Source of the DNA: Gemmatimonadota bacterium
GTDB lineage: Bacteria; JAAXHH01
Length of the DNA stretch: 64,000 bases
Assembly (NCBI GenBank): GCA_009841265.1
Contig: VXMB01000001.1
Span: forward strand, 1 to 64,000
Direction of reading: 5' to 3'
The position numbers and the translations under genes were made by a program. Below the pieces are notes generated by a model. It made no database searches and was not told the DNA's origin. It saw only the letters and a program-made list of their open reading frames with translations. How positions within the stretch are numbered: position 1 is the stretch's first letter; the number at the start of each line of letters is the position of its first letter. Below are positions 31,541 through 40,173 of the stretch, piece by piece.

Positions 31541-33679
31541 ATGCGCAGTACCCGTCTGAAAGTCATTACACTTGGCCTGATGCTGGCAGGGCTGGTCTTT
31601 TCGGCCTTGCCGGTCGCGGCACAGAAGGACTACAGAGCGCTGCAATTCCCGCCGCTCAACGACATAGTCACCCCGACGCCGACCAGGGTAGTCCTGGATA
31701 ACGGGATCATCCTGTACCTTGTGGAAGACCGCCGGCTGCCGATGATCAACCTGAGCGCCCGCTTCGGCGTGGGCTCCGTCAATGAACCGGCGGACAAGAT
31801 CGGCCTGGCCGGAATCACCGGCGCGGTAATGCGCACGGGTGGGTCCACGAGCATGTCGGGCGACGAGATCGACGAGACGCTTGAGGGGCTCGGGGCGGCC
31901 GTGGAAACGAGTATCGGCCTGGTTTCCGGCTCCGCGTTCATGTCGGTCCTGAAGGACAACGTGGATACCGTGCTACCCATACTCGCGGACGTGCTCATGC
32001 ATCCCGCCTTCCCCGAAGACAAGATCGAACTGGAGAAAGTCACCGCGCGATCCACGATCTCCCGTCGGAACGACGACCCGACCGACATGGCCTTCCGGGA
32101 ATACCGCAAGCTGATCTACGGCGCGGAGAGCGTGTACGCGCGCCACGCCGAATACGCCACGATCGACGCCATTACCCGGGACGACCTCGTGGCCTTTCAT
32201 CGGGACTGGATGCATCCGGACAACACCATGTTCGGCGTGTGGGGGGATTTCGACACGGACGAGATGGTAAAGAAGATCTCCGATGTTTTCGGGGGATGGG
32301 AGAAGGCCGGGTTCGTGCGGCCCGATCTGCCCGATGTCGACTATACCTACGACAGTTCGGTGAACCTGGTCCGGAAGGACGATATCAACCAGAGCACGGT
32401 CGTCCTCGGCCACATCGGCGGCGTCAGGGACAATCCCGACTACTTCGCCCTGCGGGTCATGAACGATATCCTCAGCGGCGGGTTTTCCGGCCGGCTCTTT
32501 CGAATTGTCCGGTCGGAGCAGGGCCTGGCCTACGCCGTCTTCGGCATCTACAGCGCCAACTACAATTTCCCCGGGATTTTCTACGTGGCCTGCATGACCA
32601 GTTCGGAAACCACGGCGCAGGCGATCAGGTCTCTCCGGCACGAGGTGGGTCGGATGACGACCGATGAAATCACGGAAGAGGAACTGAACCTGGCCAAGGA
32701 AAGTTTCCTGAATTCCTTCGTCTTCAATTTCGACAGTCGCCGTGAGATCATCGACCGGCAGATGACCTACGAGTACTACGGTTATCCCCAGGATTTCCTC
32801 GAGAAGACCAAGACCGGGATCGAAAAGGTGACCGTGGAAGACGTCAAGCGCGTGGCTCGCGAATACCTGCAGCCGGACAAGATGCGCCTCATCGTGGTCG
32901 GGAACGACCAGGATTTCGACGAGGCGATGTCGGCGTTCGGCGAGGTCAACGAGATCGACGTGACCATCGCGCTTCCCGCCGTGGAAGCCCCGGTAGCCAC
33001 CGAGGACGACGTGGCCATGGGCAGGGATTTACTGATGCGCTCGGCCGAGGCCCTGGGAGGGCTCGATGCCCTGGCAGCGGTTCAGGCGGTCAGGGTAACC
33101 GCGGAAGTCACAGTGATCCAGCCCATGGGTGAGATGGCCATCGGCGTGGAAAGCCTGGTCGCGTTTCCGGACAGAATGAAGACGACGATGCAGACGCCGA
33201 TGGGAAACATCGATATGATATTAACCGGCGACCAGGCCCTGGTAGTTGATCCCATGGGCAATACGCAGCCCCTTCCGGACCAGCAGCGGGATTCGATGCG
33301 AGAGGAACTCTGGCGGAACCTGGTCTTTTTGTACAGCCGGATGGACGCGGAGGGGTTGATGGTGCAACATATCGGGCAGGAAGAGATCGAAGGACGGACG
33401 GCGGAAGCGCTTCTGATCACGCCTCCGGGTCTGAACCCCTTCAGGCTGTACCTGGACGCGGAGACCATGTTGCCGGTCAGGAAGGCCGGCCAGTCCATGT
33501 CCCAGCAGGGCCCCGTGGAAGCCGAATCGACCATGAGCGATTACCGCGAAGTCGGGGGAATCAAACTGCCCTTCAAGGAGTCGATGAAACAAAACGGAAA
33601 TCCCAGCGGTGAGTCCGTGACCCAGACTATCGAGATCAACCCGGAGTTACCGGCCGACGCGTTTTCGGCGCCTGAATAA
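31541..33679 (+). CDS. M16-family non-catalytic subunit with lipoprotein-sorting-like C-terminal extension
   Basis: A 712-residue exported protein (signal ending VAAQ). Residues of about 40-470 are two M16 domains. The HxxEH position is replaced (ITGAVMRTGG), so no zinc is bound and it should act as the partner that completes the chamber of the upstream peptidase (RLFRIVRSEQGLAYAV is the typical partner motif). Residues of about 490-712 form an extra beta-rich domain (AVRVTAEVTVIQPMGEM, LYLDAETMLPVRK, YREVGGIKLPF) resembling LolA/outer-membrane lipoprotein-sorting folds. The gap to the peptidase gene is 77 bp. Confidence 0.9.
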   Translation: MRSTRLKVITLGLMLAGLVFSALPVAAQKDYRALQFPPLNDIVTPTPTRVVLDNGIILYLVEDRRLPMINLSARFGVGSVNEPADKIGLAGITGAVMRTGGSTSMSGDEIDETLEGLGAAVETSIGLVSGSAFMSVLKDNVDTVLPILADVLMHPAFPEDKIELEKVTARSTISRRNDDPTDMAFREYRKLIYGAESVYARHAEYATIDAITRDDLVAFHRDWMHPDNTMFGVWGDFDTDEMVKKISDVFGGWEKAGFVRPDLPDVDYTYDSSVNLVRKDDINQSTVVLGHIGGVRDNPDYFALRVMNDILSGGFSGRLFRIVRSEQGLAYAVFGIYSANYNFPGIFYVACMTSSETTAQAIRSLRHEVGRMTTDEITEEELNLAKESFLNSFVFNFDSRREIIDRQMTYEYYGYPQDFLEKTKTGIEKVTVEDVKRVAREYLQPDKMRLIVVGNDQDFDEAMSAFGEVNEIDVTIALPAVEAPVATEDDVAMGRDLLMRSAEALGGLDALAAVQAVRVTAEVTVIQPMGEMAIGVESLVAFPDRMKTTMQTPMGNIDMILTGDQALVVDPMGNTQPLPDQQRDSMREELWRNLVFLYSRMDAEGLMVQHIGQEEIEGRTAEALLITPPGLNPFRLYLDAETMLPVRKAGQSMSQQGPVEAESTMSDYREVGGIKLPFKESMKQNGNPSGESVTQTIEINPELPADAFSAPE

Positions 33680-33691
33680 AAGGAAGCGAGT

Positions 33692-34624
33692 ATGTCCGCA
33701 GCTATCAAGCACCTGATCGACTGGAAGTACTGGGACGACGGCGAGATTGTTGAGATCCTGGACCTGGCCCGGCGTGTCAAGCACTACCGCTGGGAGTACC
33801 AGGGCAGGATGCAGGGCAACACGCTGGTCATGATCTTCCAGAAGACTTCCACGCGCACCCGGGTTTCCTTCGAGGCGGGCATGACCGAAATGGGCGGCCA
33901 CGCCATCAACCTGGACTGGATGGCGACCAACTTCACCCTGAGCAAGGTCCGCTTCGAGACGCGGTACCTGGGACGCAACGCGGCGATCATCATGGCGCGG
34001 CTGAAGGACAACCGGGACCTGCTGGAGATGGAGAAGGCCTCCACGGTGCCGGTCATCAACGGGTGCTGCAACCTCTACCACCCCTGCCAGGCCCTGGCGG
34101 ACGTGCTGACCATCGCGGAAGACCGTCCGGAGGGCGTGGAAGGCGCGAGGCTGACCTACATCGGCGTGTACAACAACGTGGTAAATTCGCTGGTTTCCAT
34201 CGCCGCGCCGCTGGGCGTGCACCTGACGCTGGTCTGTCCGATCAGGGAGCCGGCAAGTGTCGACGAGGAAAGCCGGAAGAAGTTGCTTGACAGGGGGCTG
34301 CTCACGGAGACGCTGGATGCCGGGGAGGCGGTTGCGGAGGCCGACTACGTCTACACGGACACCTGGCTCGACATGGAACTCTTCAACGATCCCGACTACG
34401 CGGCCGAGAAGGAAAAGCGTAGCGGGATCATGATGCCCTACCAGATCACCGCGTCCCTGCTCGCCGGCAGCCGTGCGAAGATCATGCACGACATGCCCAT
34501 CCATCCCGGCTACGAAATCGCCGAGGACATGATCGAGCACGAGCAGTCGATCATCTACGACCAGGCCGAGAACCGCCTGGACGCCCAGAAGGCCATCATG
34601 CTGCGGCTGCTGAACCGGTTGTAA
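33692..34624 (+). CDS. Ornithine/aspartate carbamoyltransferase-family enzyme of unknown acceptor
   Basis: A 310-residue protein with the carbamoyl-phosphate site intact: STRTR (53-57) in FQKTSTRTRVSFEAGM, and HPCQALADVLTI (130-). The acceptor-binding motifs differ from ornithine carbamoyltransferase: the SMG loop reads WLDMELF (225-231), and the HCLP motif is HDMPIHPGYEI (266-). The acceptor is therefore probably not ornithine; N-modified ornithine, another amine or an unknown substrate is possible. It is cytoplasmic. AAGGAAG precedes ATG 33692, 12 bp after the M16 partner gene, so it may be read through. No other arginine or pyrimidine genes are adjacent. Confidence 0.8.
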   Translation: MSAAIKHLIDWKYWDDGEIVEILDLARRVKHYRWEYQGRMQGNTLVMIFQKTSTRTRVSFEAGMTEMGGHAINLDWMATNFTLSKVRFETRYLGRNAAIIMARLKDNRDLLEMEKASTVPVINGCCNLYHPCQALADVLTIAEDRPEGVEGARLTYIGVYNNVVNSLVSIAAPLGVHLTLVCPIREPASVDEESRKKLLDRGLLTETLDAGEAVAEADYVYTDTWLDMELFNDPDYAAEKEKRSGIMMPYQITASLLAGSRAKIMHDMPIHPGYEIAEDMIEHEQSIIYDQAENRLDAQKAIMLRLLNRL

Positions 34625-34704
34625 CGGGCGTCATGTCCACCGGCGCCTTCCATGCCGGCTGCCGGAATCTTCGCGCTTCTCTGGGACGCCCCGGACATCG
34701 CCTG

Positions 34705-36690
34705 TCACGGCAAGCTCAGCACCACCAGTTCCGCCCTTTCCGACGCCCCGCCTATCGGTACGGCGACGTACTGCTTGCCACCCTCCATATAGGTCATGGG
34801 ATTGCCCGTCGCATTGCCGGGAAGGGGGATTTCCGCGATCAGATAGCCGTTATCCGGATCGAAGGCCCGCAGGAACGCCTCGTTGCTCTCGGAATCGTAG
34901 GTCATGGCGTTGCCGCGGTCCGACACCTGCCGGTCCAGCACGATCCCCATTTGGGCGGCGAACAGCAAAGACGGTGTCAGTAGCGGGAAGGTGCGGCGGT
35001 CCCACCCCAGAGGCGGCAGGTCCAGGCCTTCCAGGGCCGGGTGATTCCGGGGTCCGCTGCCCACCGGACTCATCCACACATGCTCGCCCGTGTTCAGATC
35101 GATGGCGGTGATGCGGCCATAGGGCGGCTTGATCACCGGCAGGCCGTCCATGACGGTGGGACCGTAGGCGAACCGGCCGGTGTACGCGTAGGGCGCGTCC
35201 GCCTCCTCCGACGCGTTTACGATCATGATGGCCGGCAGGCTGTAGGAGGGCACGTACAGCATGCCCGTCTCCGGGTTTACGGCCGCCCCCGACCAGCTCG
35301 CGCCGCCCACCAGTCCGGGCACCGCGATGACGCCTCTCGTGGTCGGCGGGCTGAAAAGCGGACCATGGTCGTATTCCGCGATCGCGTCCAGGGCCGCCTG
35401 GCGCAGTTCGGGCGTGAAATCGATGAGATCGGCTTCCGTCAGCCCCTGGCGCTCGAAGGCCGTCGGTTTCGTGGGGAAGGGCTGCGTGGGCGAGGCCGTT
35501 TCTCCGGGTACGGTGGACGGCGGCGTCTCCCGTTCCTCGATCGGCCAGACCGGCTCTCCGGTTACCCGGTCGAAGACGAAGGTGAATCCCTGCTTGGTGA
35601 CCTGGACCGCCGCCTTGATCTCACGGCCGTCCACCGTGATGTCCAGCAGGATCGGCGCGGCGGGCAGATCGTAGTCCCATATGCCGTGATGCACGGTTTG
35701 GAAGTGCCAGACCCGTTCGCCGGTTTCTGCATTGACGCAGACCAGGCTCTCGGCGAAGAGATTGTCGCCCAGCCGGTGGCCGCCGTAGAAGTCGTTGGTA
35801 GGCGTGCTGACCGGTAGATAGACGTAGCCGAGTTCCTCGTCCGCGCTCATCCACGTCCACACGTTCGTACTGCCCGCGGTCTTCCAGGACTCGTCCAGCC
35901 AGGTATCGTTGCCGTACTCACCCTCCTGCGGTATGGTCTGAAACACCCATTTCTGTTCGCCTGTCCGCACGTCGAACCCGCGCACGTCGCCCGGCGGCAT
36001 GGCTGCGTCGGGCATCCGGTCGACGGCGAATGAATCCAGCACCGTCGCCCCCACCACGACTGTCCCGCGGACGATCGCAGGCGGACTCGAAACGGCGTAG
36101 AGGCTCCGGTCGACCGGACGGCGCAGGCCCTTCGTCAGGTCCACGCGGCCGTTGTCGCCGAAGGCCGGGATCGGTTCGCCCGTTCCCGCGTCCAGCGCAA
36201 TGAGCCAGGCGTCACCCGTGGCATAGAGGATGCGCCGGTCCTCGCCCTCCTCCCAGTAGGCCACGCCGCGATGGACGAAACCCACGTTTGCGGGCGTCCC
36301 ATCCTTCCACGTACCGGGATCGTATGACCAGATCGTCTCCCCCGTAGCCGCGTCGATGGCCGCCACCTGGCTCAGAGCTGTACTCGTGTACAGCACGCCG
36401 CCGACCTTGAGCGGCGTCGCCTCGTTCACGAATACACGCAGGGTCGAATCCGCCTCCAGGATGGCGTTGTCGATGGAATCCCAGCGCCACGCGACCTCGA
36501 GGTCCGTCACGTTATGCCGGTCGATCACGGCCAGGGGCGCGTACTTGGTGCTCGCGTGGTCTCCGGCGTACGCGCGCCATTCCTTCTGGGAGGCGTCACC
36601 CGCTGGACCGGCGTCACCGGTGCAGGACGACATCACGGCGAGCCACAGGACCGAGAGCGTCAACGCGGTCAATGAACGCAAGCTTTGCAT
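34705..36690 (-). CDS. PQQ-dependent dehydrogenase, lipoprotein
   Basis: A 661-residue quinoprotein. The N-terminus (LSVLWLAVMSSC) is a lipoprotein signal. WRAYAGDHASTKYAPLAVID, then NVTDLEVAWRW, is the typical opening of PQQ alcohol/glucose dehydrogenase propellers, and the tryptophan-docking repeats (AIDAATGETIWSYDPG, AIDLNTGEHVWMSPVG) recur around the eight-bladed propeller. No haem motif is seen, so electrons presumably pass to a separate carrier or to quinone. It acts in the periplasm on an alcohol or sugar not identifiable here. AGGAG is 8 bases before the ATG. A perfect 16-bp palindrome lies about 100 bp upstream. No pqq biosynthesis genes are in the window. Confidence 0.93.
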   Translation of the reverse strand: MQSLRSLTALTLSVLWLAVMSSCTGDAGPAGDASQKEWRAYAGDHASTKYAPLAVIDRHNVTDLEVAWRWDSIDNAILEADSTLRVFVNEATPLKVGGVLYTSTALSQVAAIDAATGETIWSYDPGTWKDGTPANVGFVHRGVAYWEEGEDRRILYATGDAWLIALDAGTGEPIPAFGDNGRVDLTKGLRRPVDRSLYAVSSPPAIVRGTVVVGATVLDSFAVDRMPDAAMPPGDVRGFDVRTGEQKWVFQTIPQEGEYGNDTWLDESWKTAGSTNVWTWMSADEELGYVYLPVSTPTNDFYGGHRLGDNLFAESLVCVNAETGERVWHFQTVHHGIWDYDLPAAPILLDITVDGREIKAAVQVTKQGFTFVFDRVTGEPVWPIEERETPPSTVPGETASPTQPFPTKPTAFERQGLTEADLIDFTPELRQAALDAIAEYDHGPLFSPPTTRGVIAVPGLVGGASWSGAAVNPETGMLYVPSYSLPAIMIVNASEEADAPYAYTGRFAYGPTVMDGLPVIKPPYGRITAIDLNTGEHVWMSPVGSGPRNHPALEGLDLPPLGWDRRTFPLLTPSLLFAAQMGIVLDRQVSDRGNAMTYDSESNEAFLRAFDPDNGYLIAEIPLPGNATGNPMTYMEGGKQYVAVPIGGASERAELVVLSLP

Positions 36691-36790
36691 GTTGAAATCT
36701 CCTGGAAAACAGGATTAAGTCGAATACCTGCGATGTCTATTATGTTTCAAGTGTTTCATCACCGTCACGTATACCTTGCGTGGTTCAGTA

Positions 36791-36806
36791 TTGTACAATT
36801 GTACAA
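36791..36806. promoter_or_regulatory. Perfect 16-bp palindrome, candidate operator of the PQQ dehydrogenase gene
   Basis: TTGTACAATTGTACAA is fully self-complementary and consists of two TTGTACAA octamers. It is 101 bp upstream of the PQQ dehydrogenase ATG, in the 156-bp space after the MR/MLE gene. The GT...AC core is the type bound by GntR/FadR-like repressors. A possible -10 (CATAAT on the minus strand) lies downstream toward the gene. Confidence 0.5.
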
Positions 36807-36846
36807 CTCATATGACCTCTATGTGTAACATCGCGCCTACGTTCCA

Positions 36847-37986
36847 TCAGATGTAGGACGTCGACCCGTCAGGACGAATGGTACATGTCCGCTGCCAGTG
36901 CACGATCTTATTGTCTTTCAGCGCCTCCTCGTCGATTTCGATACCCAGCCCGGGACGATCGCGCAACAACAGGTAGCCATCCTCGGGAAGATATGGATCG
37001 GCGATACACTGTTCCCATTCAGTACCCACAGGAAGGCCATATTCGAGTATCTTGAAATTGGGTGTGGCCGCCGCGAAGTGCACGTTGACGGCCGTGGCCA
37101 GCGGACCCATGGGATTGTGTGGGGCGATGGATACGTAGTGCGCTTCGGCGATAGCAGCGATCTTGCGCATCTCCAGCAATCCTCCGCATACGCAGATGTC
37201 CGGCTGTATGATATCGGCGCCGTGGGCTGCCATGAGGTCCAGGAACTCGAACCGTGTGTAGAGCGATTCACCGGTAGCAAGCGGTACCTGCATTTGCGAC
37301 CGCAACCGTGCCCACGCGGGAATGTGTTCGGGACGCAGGGGCTCTTCGTAGAAATACGGATCGTATGGCGCCAGGGCGTTGGCGAGTTGCAGCGCCCTGA
37401 CCGGCTCGAAAATCCGGGCGTGGGGATCGAAGGCGAATTCCCATTCGTCGGGCGTGCGGTCCCTTACATCCTCAAAAAACCGCGCGGCGGCGCTGCAGAC
37501 CCGGCCCCACCGTACGGCCTCGATATCTACCTGGTAGGGACTCGTCTTAAAGGCCGTAAATCCCCATCGGTCATGCAGTTCGTGCGCCTGGTCAGATGCT
37601 TCGCCTGCGTTTCCGCCGACGCTGTGATACACCCGAACGCGGTCCCTGACGGTGCCGCCAAGAAGCATGTAGACCGGAAGCCCGGCGGCTTTTCCACTGA
37701 TATCCCAAAGAGCGTGATCGACGGCGGACATGACCGCCAGACCCGTACCGCCCGGTGGAAAGCGAAACTGCTGGAACAGCTTCAGCATGATGTATTCGAC
37801 GCGCCTGGGATCTTCCCCCTTGATCATTTCGAAGATATAGTCGGCAATTGGTTCCACGGACTTGTCGGGACCGATCGAGTAGGCTTCCCCCCAGCCGTAC
37901 AGCCCCTCGTCCGTCTCCACCTTGACCAGTCCGCGCGAACGGTTTTTGAAGTATCCGGCAAGTGTTTTGATGGCGGTGATTTTCAT
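36847..37986 (-). CDS. Mandelate racemase/muconate lactonizing enzyme family protein, second copy
   Basis: A 379-residue enolase-superfamily enzyme beginning at ATG 37986 (MKITAIKTLAGYF), with GGAG 10 bases upstream. Metal and catalytic residues: FAFDPHARIF (Asp plus His), FYEEPL (Glu), LATGESLYTR (Glu), IAPHNPMGPLAT (His). Like the gene at 8367, the pattern is that of D-galactonate or D-mannonate dehydratase relatives. The two are divergent paralogues, not a recent copy. It lies directly upstream of the PQQ dehydrogenase gene on the same strand, consistent with an oxidation-then-dehydration route for a sugar, though 156 bp and a possible operator separate them. Confidence 0.88.
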   Translation of the reverse strand: MKITAIKTLAGYFKNRSRGLVKVETDEGLYGWGEAYSIGPDKSVEPIADYIFEMIKGEDPRRVEYIMLKLFQQFRFPPGGTGLAVMSAVDHALWDISGKAAGLPVYMLLGGTVRDRVRVYHSVGGNAGEASDQAHELHDRWGFTAFKTSPYQVDIEAVRWGRVCSAAARFFEDVRDRTPDEWEFAFDPHARIFEPVRALQLANALAPYDPYFYEEPLRPEHIPAWARLRSQMQVPLATGESLYTRFEFLDLMAAHGADIIQPDICVCGGLLEMRKIAAIAEAHYVSIAPHNPMGPLATAVNVHFAAATPNFKILEYGLPVGTEWEQCIADPYLPEDGYLLLRDRPGLGIEIDEEALKDNKIVHWQRTCTIRPDGSTSYI

Positions 37987-38185
37987 GAACGAGACTCCGG
38001 ACGAATGGGGTGCTGAACTCCGCAACCGTGGCAGCATCCAGAAAGATTCAAGTGACGAACAGGGGGCGGGTGAGTCTTGAGCAAGATAGACGGGTGGATT
38101 CGGGCTGTCAAGGAAGGGCAGACGAGCCGGAAGCGAGCGGTAGAAGGTGAGTCAGGGCACCAGCAGACGCTGTTTTTCGGTGTGG

Positions 38186-38213
38186 TTGACTTGCCCTGCC
38201 CAATGCATATCTT
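38186..38213 (+). promoter_or_regulatory. Promoter of the 2H phosphodiesterase gene, leaderless geometry
   Basis: TTGACT (38186-38191), 16 bp, TATCTT (38208-38213). The ATG at 38220 follows after 6 bases, so the transcript would begin at or next to the start codon; there is no Shine-Dalgarno sequence. Confidence 0.5.
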
Positions 38214-38219
38214 GATTTG

Positions 38220-38753
38220 ATGGGTTACGCGATTGAACTGTTTTACGATGATGCGAGCGAACAGGCCGTTCGCCATATCTGGGACGGACTGGGCAGGGTC
38301 CTGGGTCAACCTTCGCTGTCGGAACTCGGCGCCCGGCCGCACGTTTCCCTCGCGGTCTACGGCGACGCCCTCGATACGACCGGTTTCCCGGAGCGGCTGC
38401 TCGAATTCGCGCGATCCATTGATCCGTTCGACTTTACATTGAGCAGCCTGGGGACTTTCCCCGGCCAGGAAGGGGTGGTATTCCTGGCGCCCGTGGTAAC
38501 TCGCCGGTTGCTGGAAGTCCACGCGCAATTTCACGAGGTGTTTTCGAAACACGAGAACGCGGGCATGGGCTACTACCTGCCCGGCAACTGGGTGCCGCAC
38601 TGCACGATCGCCATCGACCTGTGGGCGGCCGAAGTGATCGAGGCCGTGGCGTACGGTCGTGAGGCCTTCCAACCGATTTCGGGACGGTACCGTGAGATCG
38701 GACTGGTGGAATTCCGTCCCGTGAAGGAACTGTTTACCTGTGCATTAGGTTAG
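38220..38753 (+). CDS. 2'-5' RNA ligase/2H phosphodiesterase family protein
   Basis: A 177-residue protein with the two His-x-Ser/Thr-x motifs of the 2H phosphodiesterase superfamily: RPHVSLAVYG (His41) and WVPHCTIAID (about 127). Members act on 2'-5' or 2',3'-cyclic phosphodiester bonds in RNA or nucleotides, usually in the cytoplasm. Start ATG 38220 is preferred to the TTG just before it. No ribosome-binding site is visible, but a promoter ends 6 bases before the ATG. It lies 67 bp upstream of the murA-like gene in the same direction. Confidence 0.85.
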   Translation: MGYAIELFYDDASEQAVRHIWDGLGRVLGQPSLSELGARPHVSLAVYGDALDTTGFPERLLEFARSIDPFDFTLSSLGTFPGQEGVVFLAPVVTRRLLEVHAQFHEVFSKHENAGMGYYLPGNWVPHCTIAIDLWAAEVIEAVAYGREAFQPISGRYREIGLVEFRPVKELFTCALG

Positions 38754-38820
38754 CATTACTATGAGCCGCAAACATGGTTGCCGAAAACCCCGTTAGCACA
38801 TCGAATCTGTAAGGATCCCC

Positions 38821-40122
38821 ATGGCCAGTCTGATCGTCGAAGGCGGTAAACCCCTCTCCGGCACGGTCGTTCCGTCCGGCAACAAGAACGCCGTGCTGCC
38901 CATTCTCTGCGCTACCCTGCTGACCGACGAGACGGTGACGATCCGGAACGTGCCGGACATCACCGACGTGCAGAAAATCGTCACGTTCCTCGAAGCCCTG
39001 GGCTCCCGGATCGACTGGGACCGGGACGCCGGTTCGCTTCAGGTCAACAACGCAGGATTCCATGACGACACGGGCGAGGTGGCCCTGCCGGAAGGCATGC
39101 GTTCCGCCCTGCTCCTCCTGCCCGGCCTGTTGCATCGGACCCGGTCCATCCGCTTCGCGAACGTCAAGGGATGCGCCCTTGGGGTGCGGGAGATCGACCC
39201 GCACGTGGACGTACTGCGCGCACTGGGGGGGCGTATCGTATCGGAAGATCCCATTGAATTCGAGCTGAACGGCCGGTTCAGGGGCGACCGGATCTGGCAG
39301 GATTACGTATCGGTGACCGGGACCGAGAACTTCATCATGGCCGCGGTCCTGGGCGAGGGCAAATCGACGCTGGTCAACGCGGCGTGCGAACCCAACGTGC
39401 AAGACCTGTGCCATTTCCTCAACACCCTCGGGGCGAGGATCGAGGGCATCGGTGCGAATGTCCTGCACATCCAGGGCGTGGAACGTCTCGGCGGCGGCAC
39501 GGTGGAGATCACGCCCGATCATCACGAGATCACGACGTTTCTGGCCGTGGGCGCCATGACGGGCGGCGAAGTGCGGGTCGAGCAGGCCATACCCCACCAT
39601 TTCGACCTGATCAACCGCTGCTTCAGGAAACTGGGCGTAACCATCGAATACGAAGGCGATACCGCGCTGGTGCGGAACGGCCAGCCACACCGGATCGAGA
39701 ACCCCTTCACGTCCAATATCCTGGCCAAGATCGAGGCCGCGCCCTGGCCCTACCTGCCCGCCGACCTCCTGCCCCTGATGATCCCCCTGGCCATCCGGGC
39801 CGAAGGATCGATCATGTTCTGGAACAAGGTATACGAAGGCGCCTTCTTCTGGATCTCGGAACTGGTCAAATTCGGTGCCCACGCGGTCATCAACGACCCC
39901 CACCGCATCATCGTCTTCGGTAACCGTCCCCTTCAGCCGGCCACCGTGGAGGCGCCCTACATCATCCGGGCGGCCGTGGCCCTGTACATGACCGCCGCGA
40001 GCATCCCGGGCACCAGCGTCATCAACGGCGCGGAGTCCATCAACCGGGCCCATCCGAATTTCGTGGAGAACCTGCGCGCCCTGGGTGCGGAAGTGTCGTG
40101 GGAAGGGTTGGAAGAGGATTGA
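38821..40122 (+). CDS. murA: UDP-N-acetylglucosamine 1-carboxyvinyltransferase, divergent MurA
   Basis: A 433-residue EPSP-synthase-fold enzyme that transfers enolpyruvate from PEP to UDP-GlcNAc, the committed step of peptidoglycan synthesis. Lys in SGNKNAVLPIL, Cys in KGCALGVREID (the fosfomycin-target position), Asp in LPADLLPLM and Arg in INRAHPNF align with MurA active-site residues. It departs from typical MurA in the late ATDLRAS-type motif, which reads VEAPYIIRAAVAL, so it could be a MurA paralogue with altered specificity. Since the conserved Cys is kept, fosfomycin sensitivity is possible. AAGGA lies 5 bases before ATG 38821. No other cell-wall synthesis genes are adjacent. Confidence 0.85.
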   Translation: MASLIVEGGKPLSGTVVPSGNKNAVLPILCATLLTDETVTIRNVPDITDVQKIVTFLEALGSRIDWDRDAGSLQVNNAGFHDDTGEVALPEGMRSALLLLPGLLHRTRSIRFANVKGCALGVREIDPHVDVLRALGGRIVSEDPIEFELNGRFRGDRIWQDYVSVTGTENFIMAAVLGEGKSTLVNAACEPNVQDLCHFLNTLGARIEGIGANVLHIQGVERLGGGTVEITPDHHEITTFLAVGAMTGGEVRVEQAIPHHFDLINRCFRKLGVTIEYEGDTALVRNGQPHRIENPFTSNILAKIEAAPWPYLPADLLPLMIPLAIRAEGSIMFWNKVYEGAFFWISELVKFGAHAVINDPHRIIVFGNRPLQPATVEAPYIIRAAVALYMTAASIPGTSVINGAESINRAHPNFVENLRALGAEVSWEGLEED

Positions 40123-40173
40123 AGGGAAGGCGGGGGTGGCGGTGTGGGTGGCGAATATAGCCGTCGCGCTTTA

